A DNA stretch of 20,679 nt. Origin: Bacteroidota bacterium (GTDB taxonomy: Bacteria > Bacteroidota > Bacteroidia > Bacteroidales > Prolixibacteraceae). The stretch spans positions 1-20,679 of the forward strand of contig JAUYEQ010000504.1 of assembly GCA_030691295.1 (NCBI GenBank), read 5' to 3'. Below, piece after piece: positions 1 to 6,214 of this stretch. The position numbers and the translations under genes are program-made. Positions within the stretch are counted from its first letter, which is position 1. Each line of letters starts with the position of its first letter. The notes beneath the pieces are model-generated. The model saw nothing but the letters and a program-made list of their open reading frames with translations. It made no database searches and was not told the origin of the DNA.

Positions 1-108
1 GCCTTTCACACTGCCGACATAAGCAATCAGGTTTCGGGCTGTCACTGCTCCAATTCCCGGAATCAGCGAAATGGCTATTTTATATTCAAGATTATCAGAG
101 TATTCCAT
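1..108 (-). CDS. dprA: DprA N-terminus (DNA-processing protein A), partial
   Basis: The first 36 codons of a gene that runs off the left edge. The ATG is at 108 on the minus strand. The visible residues begin MEYSDNLEYK and contain IPGIGAVTARNLIAY, a helix-hairpin-helix-like stretch typical of the N-terminus of Bacteroidota DprA. The family loads RecA onto incoming single-stranded DNA during natural transformation. The Rossmann-fold core that would prove the assignment lies outside the window, so the call rests on this short N-terminal match. No clear promoter motif was found directly upstream. Confidence 0.75.
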   Translation of the reverse strand, partial: MEYSDNLEYKIAISLIPGIGAVTARNLIAYVGSVKG

Positions 109-215
109 TTCTAAGTGGTTACTTTTATAAACAATTCCCCAAACACAATTGAAAAATACTGAGAAAAGTGACTATCAATATTAAAATAAAGAGTCCGCTT
201 CGAAACTACTTTGTT

Positions 216-515
216 GCCACCAAAACACTAAACCACCAAATTTCACCAAAATCTTAGTTTGCAAACCGTTTTATGCCTTGTCCAATATTTACAACATTAA
301 AATTTATCAAATAACCCAGTCGTTTACTCGTTATTCGCAAATGACTTATGCATTAATTTGCCGATTGCATCCAGCTCTTTCGGAATGGGTTCCTTATACC
401 TGTTATAAGTATTGTGGTCATGTTGATTTGAAATCATATCAATGGTTTTATTTAGTTCACTCATCAACTCATTTGGATTTTGGTGAAATTTAGTGGTTTG
501 GAGATTTGGTGGCAT
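216..515. repeat. Inverted-repeat element, 38-bp arms, around a GxxExxY relic
   Basis: The left arm (216-253) and right arm (about 478-515) are inverted copies matching at about 34 of 38 bases. Both arms share the core AAATTTCACCAAAATC. Within each arm a CACCAAA/CACTAAA-type unit recurs roughly every 8 bases. The two arms enclose about 225 bp containing a decayed GxxExxY gene. The right arm lies inside the apparent 5' extension of that gene, so the first residues of the longer reading frame come from repeat DNA. This looks like a small mobile or miniature element, but no target-site duplication was established. Confidence 0.7.
254..464 (-). pseudogene. GxxExxY-family protein remnant
   Basis: Two pieces of one gene in different frames. 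The N-terminal piece starts at the ATG at 464 (MSELNK) and reads YKEPIPKELDAIGKLM, like the start of GxxExxY proteins, before stopping at 324. The C-terminal piece (about 322 down to 254) reads RLGYLINFNVVNIGQGIKRF and then a stop, which matches the usual C-terminal end of the family. The central part, including the GxxExxY signature and most of the PD-(D/E)XK-like core, is missing, so an internal deletion with a frame change is likely. Intact members are about 120-130 residues; here about 65 remain. The family's function is not established. Confidence 0.65.
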
Positions 516-524
516 TTTTTTTTT

Positions 525-992
525 CTAATTTTTGGAAAGCAATTCCTTCTTACCAATAATTTCCTTTAAGGCATTACTGATCTGCTCAATTTCCACTTTG
601 CTGAGCGCTGACAAGCTGATCATTGGATATTCGGCAATTCCGCGTTTAGTTCGGATCGCAATCTCAATATCCGAGAAACCCATTGATCTCTCAATCCTGA
701 AGTTAACCAACGCCTTTTGCGAAAATTCAATCGAACCGTAATCTTTTTTCAGGAAAGAAATAATGGGGTAATATTTAATCAGAACTTTATCGTTTTCGGT
801 ACTGAAAAATACGTAACAAAGATTAGCGAATTGCGAGATTCCAACATAAACAGCAAATACACCCACCGCGATCATTACTCCGACATCGATCTTTAGCCAA
901 AGCAATCCAAGTCCTGTCAAAACGATGACAATACCGATGATATTAAAGTAGCGTTTGATTTGTTTGCTTCTTTTTTGATTCGAAAATTCCAT
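525..992 (-). CDS. Small membrane protein of unknown function
   Basis: 155 residues. A basic N-terminus (NQKRSKQIKRYF) is followed by two hydrophobic segments at about residues 18-35 and 38-60. A soluble C-terminal domain of about 90 residues follows, alternating strand-like stretches (KVLIKYYPIISF, ALVNFRIERSM, DIEIAIRTKRG) and ending in a helix (SKVEIEQISNALKEII). Two N-terminal membrane spans plus a small beta-rich domain resemble bacterial PH-like membrane proteins, but that is only a guess from layout. The gene is divergent from aroB and no partner gene is adjacent. Function unknown. Confidence 0.7.
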   Translation of the reverse strand: MEFSNQKRSKQIKRYFNIIGIVIVLTGLGLLWLKIDVGVMIAVGVFAVYVGISQFANLCYVFFSTENDKVLIKYYPIISFLKKDYGSIEFSQKALVNFRIERSMGFSDIEIAIRTKRGIAEYPMISLSALSKVEIEQISNALKEIIGKKELLSKN

Positions 993-1025
993 GGTCTTTG
1001 ATAAAATTGTAAATAATAAGTCCTT

Positions 1026-1058
1026 TTTGCCTACAAAATCTGAGCTTTGTTAACTTTG
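1026..1058 (+). promoter_or_regulatory. aroB promoter, TTTG - 21 bp - TAACTTTG
   Basis: TTTG at 1026-1029 and TAACTTTG at 1051-1058 match the Bacteroidota -33/-7 consensus (TTTG and TAnnTTTG) with a 21-bp spacer. The ATG at 1080 lies 21 bases beyond the -7 box, implying a very short leader. This also argues against the TTG start at 1047, which lies within the promoter. Confidence 0.6.
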
Positions 1059-1079
1059 CCGAAGTTAATTTTATACTTT

Positions 1080-2144
1080 ATGACTGATTCAAAAGTACAT
1101 TCAAATATCGTCTTTTCACAACACATTGCAGACGAACTTCGAAAAATAGTAAAAAGCTATCCTGAAGGAAAAGTATTTTTACTTACCGATAAAACCGCGG
1201 CAGGTTTTTGTTTACCATTGGTTCAAGCTGTTCTTGATGAATTTTCGATCAAATATCTCGCAATTCCTTCAGGAGAGGAAAACAAAAATATCCAGTCGGT
1301 TGGGCTGGTTTGGGACTTTCTGGGCAACAACGGAGCCGACCGCAAATCCTTGCTGATCAATCTGGGCGGTGGAATGTTGACCGATCTGGGAGGTTTTGCA
1401 GCTTCAACTTTTAAACGGGGACTGGATTTTGTGAACATCCCCACTACCTTGCTGGCACAAGTCGATGCCTCAATTGGGGGAAAAACGGGCTTCAATTTTA
1501 ATGGCCTGAAAAACGAAATTGGGATTTTCATGGAACCCAATTCTGTCATCATCAACACCAATTTCCTGAAAACCATCGATCACGAAAATTTTCTTTCGGG
1601 TTATGCTGAAATGCTCAAACACGGGTTGATTAAAAGCCGCGAACATTGGGATGAGCTGCTGACGTTTGATATGGACAACATCGATTATGATGCACTTCAG
1701 GAGATTATTTCACATTCAGTTGCGATCAAAGAATGGCATGTGCTGAACGACCTGACCGAACAAAATATCCGAAAAGCACTGAACTTTGGGCACACCATCG
1801 GCCATGCTTTCGAGAGTTATGCCATGAAAACCGGTCGCCCCATTTTGCACGGTTACGCGGTGGTTTACGGAATGATTGCCGAACTTTATTTGTCGGTAAA
1901 ACAATGTGGACTGAGCATTGATGAACTGAACAGTATTTCAGGCTGGCTGATTGCCAAATACGGAAAATTCGACATTCAGGAAAGCGATTTCGACGCTTTG
2001 TACCAACTCATGACCCACGATAAAAAGAACGAAGGCAAACGCATCAATTTTACGCTTATTCCTGAAATCGGGAAAGTTGAAATCAATGTTGATTGCCCGA
2101 AAGAACTGATTGTTGAAGCGTTAAAATATTATCAAAATCTGTAG
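1080..2144 (+). CDS. aroB: 3-dehydroquinate synthase
   Basis: 354 residues from the ATG at 1080 (MTDSKVHSN). A longer in-frame TTG at 1047 is rejected because it overlaps the promoter. AroB converts DAHP to 3-dehydroquinate, the second step of the shikimate pathway, using NAD and a metal ion. Visible family motifs are PSGEENKN, NLGGGMLTDLGGFAASTF (nucleotide-binding glycine-rich region), IPTTLLAQVDASIGGKTGFN, and NFGHTIGHAFE with LHGYAVVYGM, which carry metal-binding histidines. The length fits the family. It is followed 102 bp downstream by aroA of the same pathway and strand, so co-transcription is plausible despite the repeat between them. Confidence 0.95.
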   Translation: MTDSKVHSNIVFSQHIADELRKIVKSYPEGKVFLLTDKTAAGFCLPLVQAVLDEFSIKYLAIPSGEENKNIQSVGLVWDFLGNNGADRKSLLINLGGGMLTDLGGFAASTFKRGLDFVNIPTTLLAQVDASIGGKTGFNFNGLKNEIGIFMEPNSVIINTNFLKTIDHENFLSGYAEMLKHGLIKSREHWDELLTFDMDNIDYDALQEIISHSVAIKEWHVLNDLTEQNIRKALNFGHTIGHAFESYAMKTGRPILHGYAVVYGMIAELYLSVKQCGLSIDELNSISGWLIAKYGKFDIQESDFDALYQLMTHDKKNEGKRINFTLIPEIGKVEINVDCPKELIVEALKYYQNL

Positions 2145-2153
2145 TGAAAATTA

Positions 2154-2232
2154 AACACGAAGCCACAAAGTCACGAAGATAATTATTTCAGAAAAAGCAT
2201 GGTAAAGCTTTGTGCCTTCGTGCCTTTGTGTT
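2154..2232. repeat. Inverted repeat with 8-bp periodic arms between aroB and aroA
   Basis: The left arm 2154-2178 is made of 8-base units (ACACGAAG, CCACAAAG, TCACGAAG). The right arm 2208-2232, read on the other strand, is ACACAAAG, GCACGAAG, GCACAAAG. The arms agree at 20 of 25 positions and are separated by 29 bp without an ORF. In RNA the arms could form a long imperfect hairpin only 14 bases before the aroA start. It resembles the arms around the GxxExxY relic at 216-515 and may be an empty copy of a related element. Confidence 0.65.
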
Positions 2233-2246
2233 GAAAAAAATAAAAA

Positions 2247-3482
2247 ATGAAATACCTTGTTTCCAAATCCGATAAAACCCTGAAGGGAAGCATTGTTCTT
2301 CCGGCATCAAAAAGTATCGCCAACCGCGCGCTGATTATTCATGCGCTTAGTTACAGCCCTTACCCGATTGAAAATCTTTCGGACAGCGACGATACGCGGG
2401 TGATGGAAAAGGTTTTCAACTCGAATACAAATCATTTCGACATTGGCCATGCCGGAACTGCGATGCGTTTCCTAACTGCATTTATCTCGCAAATCGTGGG
2501 CGAATGGACAATTACCGGTTCCGACCGGATGAAACAGCGCCCAATTGGGATTCTGGTGGATGCATTGCATAAACTCGGTGCAAAAATAGAATACCTCGAA
2601 AATGATGGTTTCCCTCCGTTGAAAATTTACGGATCGCACCTGAAAGGCTGCGTGCTCGAATTGGACGGCAGCGTGAGCAGTCAGTATATTTCGGCTTTGC
2701 TGATGATTGCTCCAACCGTTGAAGGTGGCATGACATTGCGCCTGAAAAATAAAATCATGTCGCGTCCGTACATCGAAATGACACTGAAACTGATGGAGCA
2801 ATTTGGGGTTCAGCATGTTTGGAAAGGCAACGAAATCCGCATCGCTGAACAAACCTACAAAGCCCGCCCGTTTTCTGTTGAGGCGGACTGGTCGGGTGCA
2901 TCGTACTGGTACGAAATGGCTGTTTTGGTCGATGAGCTTGATCTGGAATTAACCGGATTGACCACCGAAAGCTTGCAGGGAGACGCGATGATTGCCAAAT
3001 GGTTCGGGCAATTGGGCATTGAAACACTTGCTACTGAAAAAGGATCGCGCCTGGTGAAAAATGGTCAGCCGCTACCCAAATTTTTGCAGCTTAATTTTAT
3101 TGAAAATCCGGATGTGGCGCAGACTTTTGCCGTTTTATGCGTGATGAAACAAATCCCTTTTCATTTTACCGGATTGGAAACCCTGAAAATAAAAGAAACC
3201 AACCGCATTGCCGCCCTTCAGGATGAATTGGCCAAATTTGGCGCTCAGCTTACCGAACCGGCACATGGAGAACTGAAATGGGACGGTACCTTTCCGCTCG
3301 AAAAACAGGCTGTCCCCGAAATCGAAACCTATCACGATCACCGCATGGCTTTGGCATTTGCGCCTGCCTGTCAAATTTACGGACCCGTTGAAATTCTCGA
3401 TCCGATGGTAATCACCAAATCCTATCCGGGCTATTGGGATGATTTGAAAAAGGTGGGGTTTGTTATCGAAACCGTTGCCTAA
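2247..3482 (+). CDS. aroA: 3-phosphoshikimate 1-carboxyvinyltransferase (EPSP synthase)
   Basis: 411 residues. Transfers the enolpyruvyl group of PEP to shikimate 3-phosphate, the sixth step of the shikimate pathway. Motifs: LPASKSIANRALI (substrate-binding lysine and serine), GHAGTAMRFLTAF, DRMKQRPI, SSQYISALLM, IKETNRIAAL and DHRMALAFAPA. In the AGTAMR motif the usual following proline (Pro101 in E. coli numbering) is phenylalanine, which appears to be common in Bacteroidota. The length is slightly below the E. coli enzyme (427). The ATG at 2247 sits after an A-rich leader. Downstream is a structured element and then convergent tadA. Confidence 0.95.
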   Translation: MKYLVSKSDKTLKGSIVLPASKSIANRALIIHALSYSPYPIENLSDSDDTRVMEKVFNSNTNHFDIGHAGTAMRFLTAFISQIVGEWTITGSDRMKQRPIGILVDALHKLGAKIEYLENDGFPPLKIYGSHLKGCVLELDGSVSSQYISALLMIAPTVEGGMTLRLKNKIMSRPYIEMTLKLMEQFGVQHVWKGNEIRIAEQTYKARPFSVEADWSGASYWYEMAVLVDELDLELTGLTTESLQGDAMIAKWFGQLGIETLATEKGSRLVKNGQPLPKFLQLNFIENPDVAQTFAVLCVMKQIPFHFTGLETLKIKETNRIAALQDELAKFGAQLTEPAHGELKWDGTFPLEKQAVPEIETYHDHRMALAFAPACQIYGPVEILDPMVITKSYPGYWDDLKKVGFVIETVA

Positions 3483-3486
3483 AGGT

Positions 3487-3593
3487 AAACAGCCTGCCCC
3501 GATGAAAATCGGGGGCAAAGGATAACTCTATATGATCATCAAAGCTACTATCCTTTGCCGTTCCGCTTTAGCGAACGGACATCAAGGCTGTTT
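3487..3593. repeat. Cloverleaf-like dyad element between aroA and tadA
   Basis: An outer 9-bp stem AAACAGCCT (3487-3495) / AGGCTGTTT (3585-3593) encloses three hairpins. The first is CCCCGAT (3497-3503) / ATCGGGG (3508-3514) with a GAAA tetraloop. The second is GGCAAAGGATA (3514-3524) / TATCCTTTGCC (3549-3559) with a 24-nt loop containing TGATCA. The third is CGTTC (3559-3563) / GAACG (3573-3577), extended by an inner GC pair. Ends of neighbouring stems share one or two bases. The element ends one base before the tadA stop codon. It has no U-run, so it is not a classic terminator, but it may end both convergent transcripts or be a REP-like repeat. Confidence 0.65.
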
Positions 3594-4034
3594 CTATCTC
3601 TTCCCCTGAAAAAACTCCTTCATTAATTGCGCACATTCGTTTTCCAGAATGCCAAAAACAACCTCGGTTTTGGGATGTAAAGCTTCCGGGGCAAATTTGC
3701 GGAAACCCCGTTTTTCGTCGGATGCTCCATAAACTACTTTGCCAATCTGCGACCAGCCCAAAGCGCCGGCACACATCACACAAGGCTCAATTGTAACATA
3801 CAAGGTGCATTCGTTCAGGTATTTTCCGCCCAGCAAGTTGGCTGCGGAAGTAATGGCTTGCATTTCGGCGTGTGCGGTTACATCAGTCAACGTTTCGGTG
3901 AGGTTGTGGGCGCGGGCAATGATGCGGTTTTGCGAAACCACCACTGCGCCAACCGGAATTTCACCTTCCTGAAAAGCCTGTTGTGCTTCCTGAAGCGCCT
4001 GTCGCATAAAGTATTCGTCGTTAAAAAGATCCAT
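3594..4034 (-). CDS. tadA: tRNA-specific adenosine deaminase
   Basis: 146 residues. Deaminates adenosine 34 to inosine in the tRNA-Arg anticodon, allowing CGN decoding. The zinc-dependent cytidine/deoxycytidylate deaminase fold shows H55-A-E57 (DVTAHAEMQ; zinc-binding His and catalytic Glu) and P-C85-VM-C88 (zinc-binding cysteines). IPVGAVVV near residue 26 and NLTETLTDVTAH are also typical of TadA. A related nucleobase deaminase (guanine deaminase type) is the alternative, but the length and NECTLYVTIEPCVMCAGA favour TadA. Convergent with aroA. A TACTTTTG motif lies about 50 bp upstream. Confidence 0.9.
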   Translation of the reverse strand: MDLFNDEYFMRQALQEAQQAFQEGEIPVGAVVVSQNRIIARAHNLTETLTDVTAHAEMQAITSAANLLGGKYLNECTLYVTIEPCVMCAGALGWSQIGKVVYGASDEKRGFRKFAPEALHPKTEVVFGILENECAQLMKEFFQGKR

Positions 4035-4083
4035 AGGTCAGGTAAAAAGTTGTAAAGCGATGCAATGTGCAAAACCGAAGTGT

Positions 4084-4091
4084 CAAAAGTA
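4084..4091 (-). promoter_or_regulatory. Possible tadA -7 promoter element TACTTTTG
   Basis: A perfect TAnnTTTG match on the minus strand, 49 bases before the tadA ATG. No convincing -33 TTTG was found at the expected distance, so support is moderate. Confidence 0.35.
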
Positions 4092-4251
4092 AAAGTAATT
4101 TGTTATTCGCAGGCACCTTAATTTGTTCTTCTTACGTAAAATTCAACCTAAAAAAAACTGTATCTCCCAAAAATTTTGTTCACAACAGACTGATTGTTTA
4201 AATAAATTGGCGTAACTTGCTTGTCATAAACCCAATTAAAATTACTAATTT

Positions 4252-4998
4252 ATGTCATCAACTACCGATTACAACGAACTGTTACCCGTCATTTCTGCAA
4301 TCAAACCCGCAGACGTTCTTACTCCCAACATTCCTATCGATGTGTTTGTACAGGAAGCCGAAAACCTTTACCACTGGTGCAAAGGCGACCAGCAAGCTTT
4401 AATGAAAGTTGGCCTCGACTGGAATTTTGTACTCACCTTGCCTGTCCGTGCAGGTGCCTGCCGCGAAGCGCAATCGCTTTGGAACAAAGAACGCAACACC
4501 CGTCAGGAGGCTGAACAGGCCTGGAAAGACCAGGCACCGGCAGCTTTTGATTTACGAAACCAACTGATCCACGATTTTCGTTTTGCTTTCCGCAAATTTG
4601 ATGGGCTGCTTAGCCGGGTTGACGAGATTGCCCAGGGCGACACCAACGCCGACATGGTGCAGGATTTGAACGACCTTTCTGTGGTAGGGAAGGCAAATCC
4701 GGAGCCACTTGTGGCCATTAATTTTGAGATGCCCTTGCTCGACACAGCCGCCGACGTTTCCGACCGTATGGGCGATTTGTTGGGTGCTACCAACGGCGAA
4801 CGCAAAGAAGTGAGCGAAGCCATGCTTATCCGCGACAAGGCCTTTACCTACCTGAAACGGGCAGTTGACGAAATACGCGAATGTGGCAAATTTGCTTTCT
4901 GGCGTACCCCCGACCGTCTGAAAGGTTACAACAGCGACTACTGGAAGGTGAAAAATGCCGGCACAAAGGAAAAAGAAACAGCCACTCCGGTAAGCTAG
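4252..4998 (+). CDS. Helical protein of unknown function
   Basis: 248 residues with no signal peptide and no membrane segment. It is rich in charged residues and predicted by eye to be mostly helical (for example ACREAQSLWNKERNTRQEAEQAW and AFDLRNQLIHDFRFAFRKFD). Distinct stretches are LPVRAGACREAQ near residue 63 and FWRTPDRLKGYNSDYW near the C-terminus. I associate this with a Bacteroidota-restricted hypothetical family often seen in several copies per genome, but I cannot name a domain. A terminator-like hairpin and then a 20-bp tandem array follow it, which may be a conserved association. Function unknown. Confidence 0.75.
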   Translation: MSSTTDYNELLPVISAIKPADVLTPNIPIDVFVQEAENLYHWCKGDQQALMKVGLDWNFVLTLPVRAGACREAQSLWNKERNTRQEAEQAWKDQAPAAFDLRNQLIHDFRFAFRKFDGLLSRVDEIAQGDTNADMVQDLNDLSVVGKANPEPLVAINFEMPLLDTAADVSDRMGDLLGATNGERKEVSEAMLIRDKAFTYLKRAVDEIRECGKFAFWRTPDRLKGYNSDYWKVKNAGTKEKETATPVS

Positions 4999-5013
4999 CC
5001 GGTGCAAAAGTTC

Positions 5014-5060
5014 AAAGGGATTCCTTCCTGTTTTTTGGGATTGAATCCCTTTCAATTTTT
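5014..5060 (+). terminator. Terminator-like hairpin after the 4252 gene
   Basis: AAAGGGATTC (5014-5023) pairs perfectly with GAATCCCTTT (5043-5052) around a 19-nt loop, followed by CAATTTTT (T-run 5056-5060). The stop codon of the upstream gene is 16 bp before the stem. The long loop weakens the call. Confidence 0.5.
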
Positions 5061-5097
5061 AGACTGGTAAATTTCCAAAAAGTCTCTGAAAGCCGCG

Positions 5098-5270
5098 AAA
5101 GGACAGCGTTCCCATTAACAGGACGGCTTCCCTTTTAACAGGACATCCAAAATCTTAACATGGAGGCAAAAAACTCAAAAGGACGGGTTTTCCCCTTAAC
5201 AGGACGGCGATTTTCTTTAACAGGGAGGCTTTCCTACCGACAGGACGGCCAAAAACTCAACGGGACGAAT
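5098..5270. repeat. Degenerate tandem repeat, about nine units of 20-21 bp
   Basis: A core close to AACAGGACGGC recurs with GGAC-type anchors near 5101, 5121, 5141, 5161, 5181, 5202, 5223, 5243 and 5263. Between cores lie pyrimidine-rich (TTCCCTTTT) or A-rich (CAAAAACTC) 9-base segments. The period of 20-21 bp, about two helical turns, is not a multiple of three, so this is not a repeated protein. The 11-base core and 9-base interval rule out a CRISPR array. It lies between the helical protein gene and the dinD relic, with no ORF over it. Its function is unknown. Confidence 0.7.
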
Positions 5271-5365
5271 GGTGGCGGGCTTTTTAGCGAAATACTAATT
5301 AAAAAATCAATGTACAACAAACAGATGTAACCATCCTGCAAATCAGATAACCTTATAATTAACCG

Positions 5366-6023
5366 ATGAAATCAGAAGAAATAGAAAACCATTTTCCTGA
5401 CATCAGGAAAATGGTCGAAATTGGTTCAAATACTGAAAGAGCTTTTAACACGCTACGCCTGTTATTTAATTGCTCAAAATGGAGACAGCCGAAAAGAGGA
5501 AATAGCATTTGCCCAAAACTATTTTGCAATACAAACCCGCAGAGCAGAGTTAGTTGAACAACGGTTATTGGAATATGAACGTGTAAAGGCACGCGAAAAA
5601 TTGAGCCAAACGGAAAAACAACTGTCAGGCATTCTTTACGAACGAGGTGTTGACAACCAGGGGTTTGCTGTAATCAGAAGTAAAGGCGACCAGGCTTTGT
5701 TCAGGTTAAATACCCAGATGCTTAAACGCAAAATGAGCGTGCCAGATAATCGTCCGGTTGCAGATTTTCTACCCACAATCAGCATAAAAGCCAAAGACCT
5801 GGCTGCTGAAATGACCGGGTTGAATGTTCAAAGCAAAGATTTAAAAGGGCAAGTTAAAATTGAAAAAGAACATGTTGACAACAACCTTGCTGTCAGGAAT
5901 ATGCTAACCCAAAGAGGAATAGTTCCGGAAGACCTTCATCCAGCCTAAGATGTAAAAAAACTTCAACGCAAACTTGATGGTGATGAGAAAAAACTCTTGA
6001 AAAGTACGAAAAAGAAAAAGTAA
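5366..6023 (+). pseudogene. dinD: dinD (DNA-damage-inducible protein D) remnant
   Basis: Three lesions break this gene. First, the N-terminal part of the family (roughly 60 residues of Bro-N-like sequence) is absent; the relic begins MKSEEIENHFPDIRKMVEIG, which aligns to the middle of DinD. Second, near 5441 a small deletion shifts the frame, and the protein continues from 5442 as LLTRYACYLIAQNGD, then RKEEIAFAQNYFAIQTRR, the most conserved DinD region. Third, a TAA at 5946-5948 replaces a codon, usually Glu, and in-frame homology (DVKKLQRKLDGDEKKLL) continues to a stop at 6021-6023. DinD is induced in the SOS response in E. coli. The 175-residue piece could still be translated from a TTG at 5421, but its start would be out of register with the family. 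Confidence 0.8.
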
Positions 6024-6027
6024 TCTA

Positions 6028-6049
6028 AACCTCTCGAATTAGAGGGGTT
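6028..6049. repeat. Small dyad after the dinD relic
   Basis: AAACCTCT pairs with AGAGG-GGTTT around CGAATT, with a two-G bulge. There is no T-run. It may be a short intergenic repeat; I see no other function. Confidence 0.35.
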
Positions 6050-6090
6050 TAAAACAGAAGCCGGACTGAATGCTTTTATCATGTTGCCCC

Positions 6091-6123
6091 ACACCTAACA
6101 GGTTACTTAAACCTGTTAGGTGT
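6091..6123. repeat. Perfect 13-bp palindrome (REP-like hairpin)
   Basis: ACACCTAACAGGT (6091-6103) is perfectly complementary to ACCTGTTAGGTGT (6111-6123) around a 7-nt loop. No U-run follows on either strand, so it is not a typical terminator. AACAGGT-type palindromes of this kind recur in Bacteroidota intergenic DNA, so a REP-like repeat is the likely identity. Confidence 0.6.
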
Positions 6124-6183
6124 AAAAGCTGCCAATAATCTCCCGAAACTGACTTTTCCCCGCCAATTATTCCAAAAACTGCT

Positions 6184-6191
6184 TATTTTTG
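6184..6191 (+). promoter_or_regulatory. aspS -7 promoter element TATTTTTG
   Basis: A perfect TAnnTTTG match ending 23 bases before the aspS ATG, the same distance seen at aroB and ruvC. The -33 region is poorly matched. Confidence 0.5.
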
Positions 6192-6214
6192 CACCGAACA
6201 AAACAGAATCAAAT

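Noticed and set aside
278..515. Two overlapping open frames, 278-493 (+) and 324-515 (-), as intact genes
   Set aside because: The plus frame is antisense to the relic and has no family features. The minus frame starts in repeat DNA and is only the N-terminal piece of a broken GxxExxY gene.
1047..1079. Longer aroB start at TTG 1047
   Set aside because: It lies within the promoter box and adds residues (LTLPKLILYF) not seen in AroB.
3487..3593. tRNA gene, because of the cloverleaf shape
   Set aside because: No T-loop or D-loop consensus, the 24-nt loop is too long for an anticodon arm, and the 9-bp outer stem has no CCA end.
5098..5270. CRISPR array
   Set aside because: The conserved core is only about 11 bp, the intervals about 9 bp and partly conserved, and there is no cas gene.
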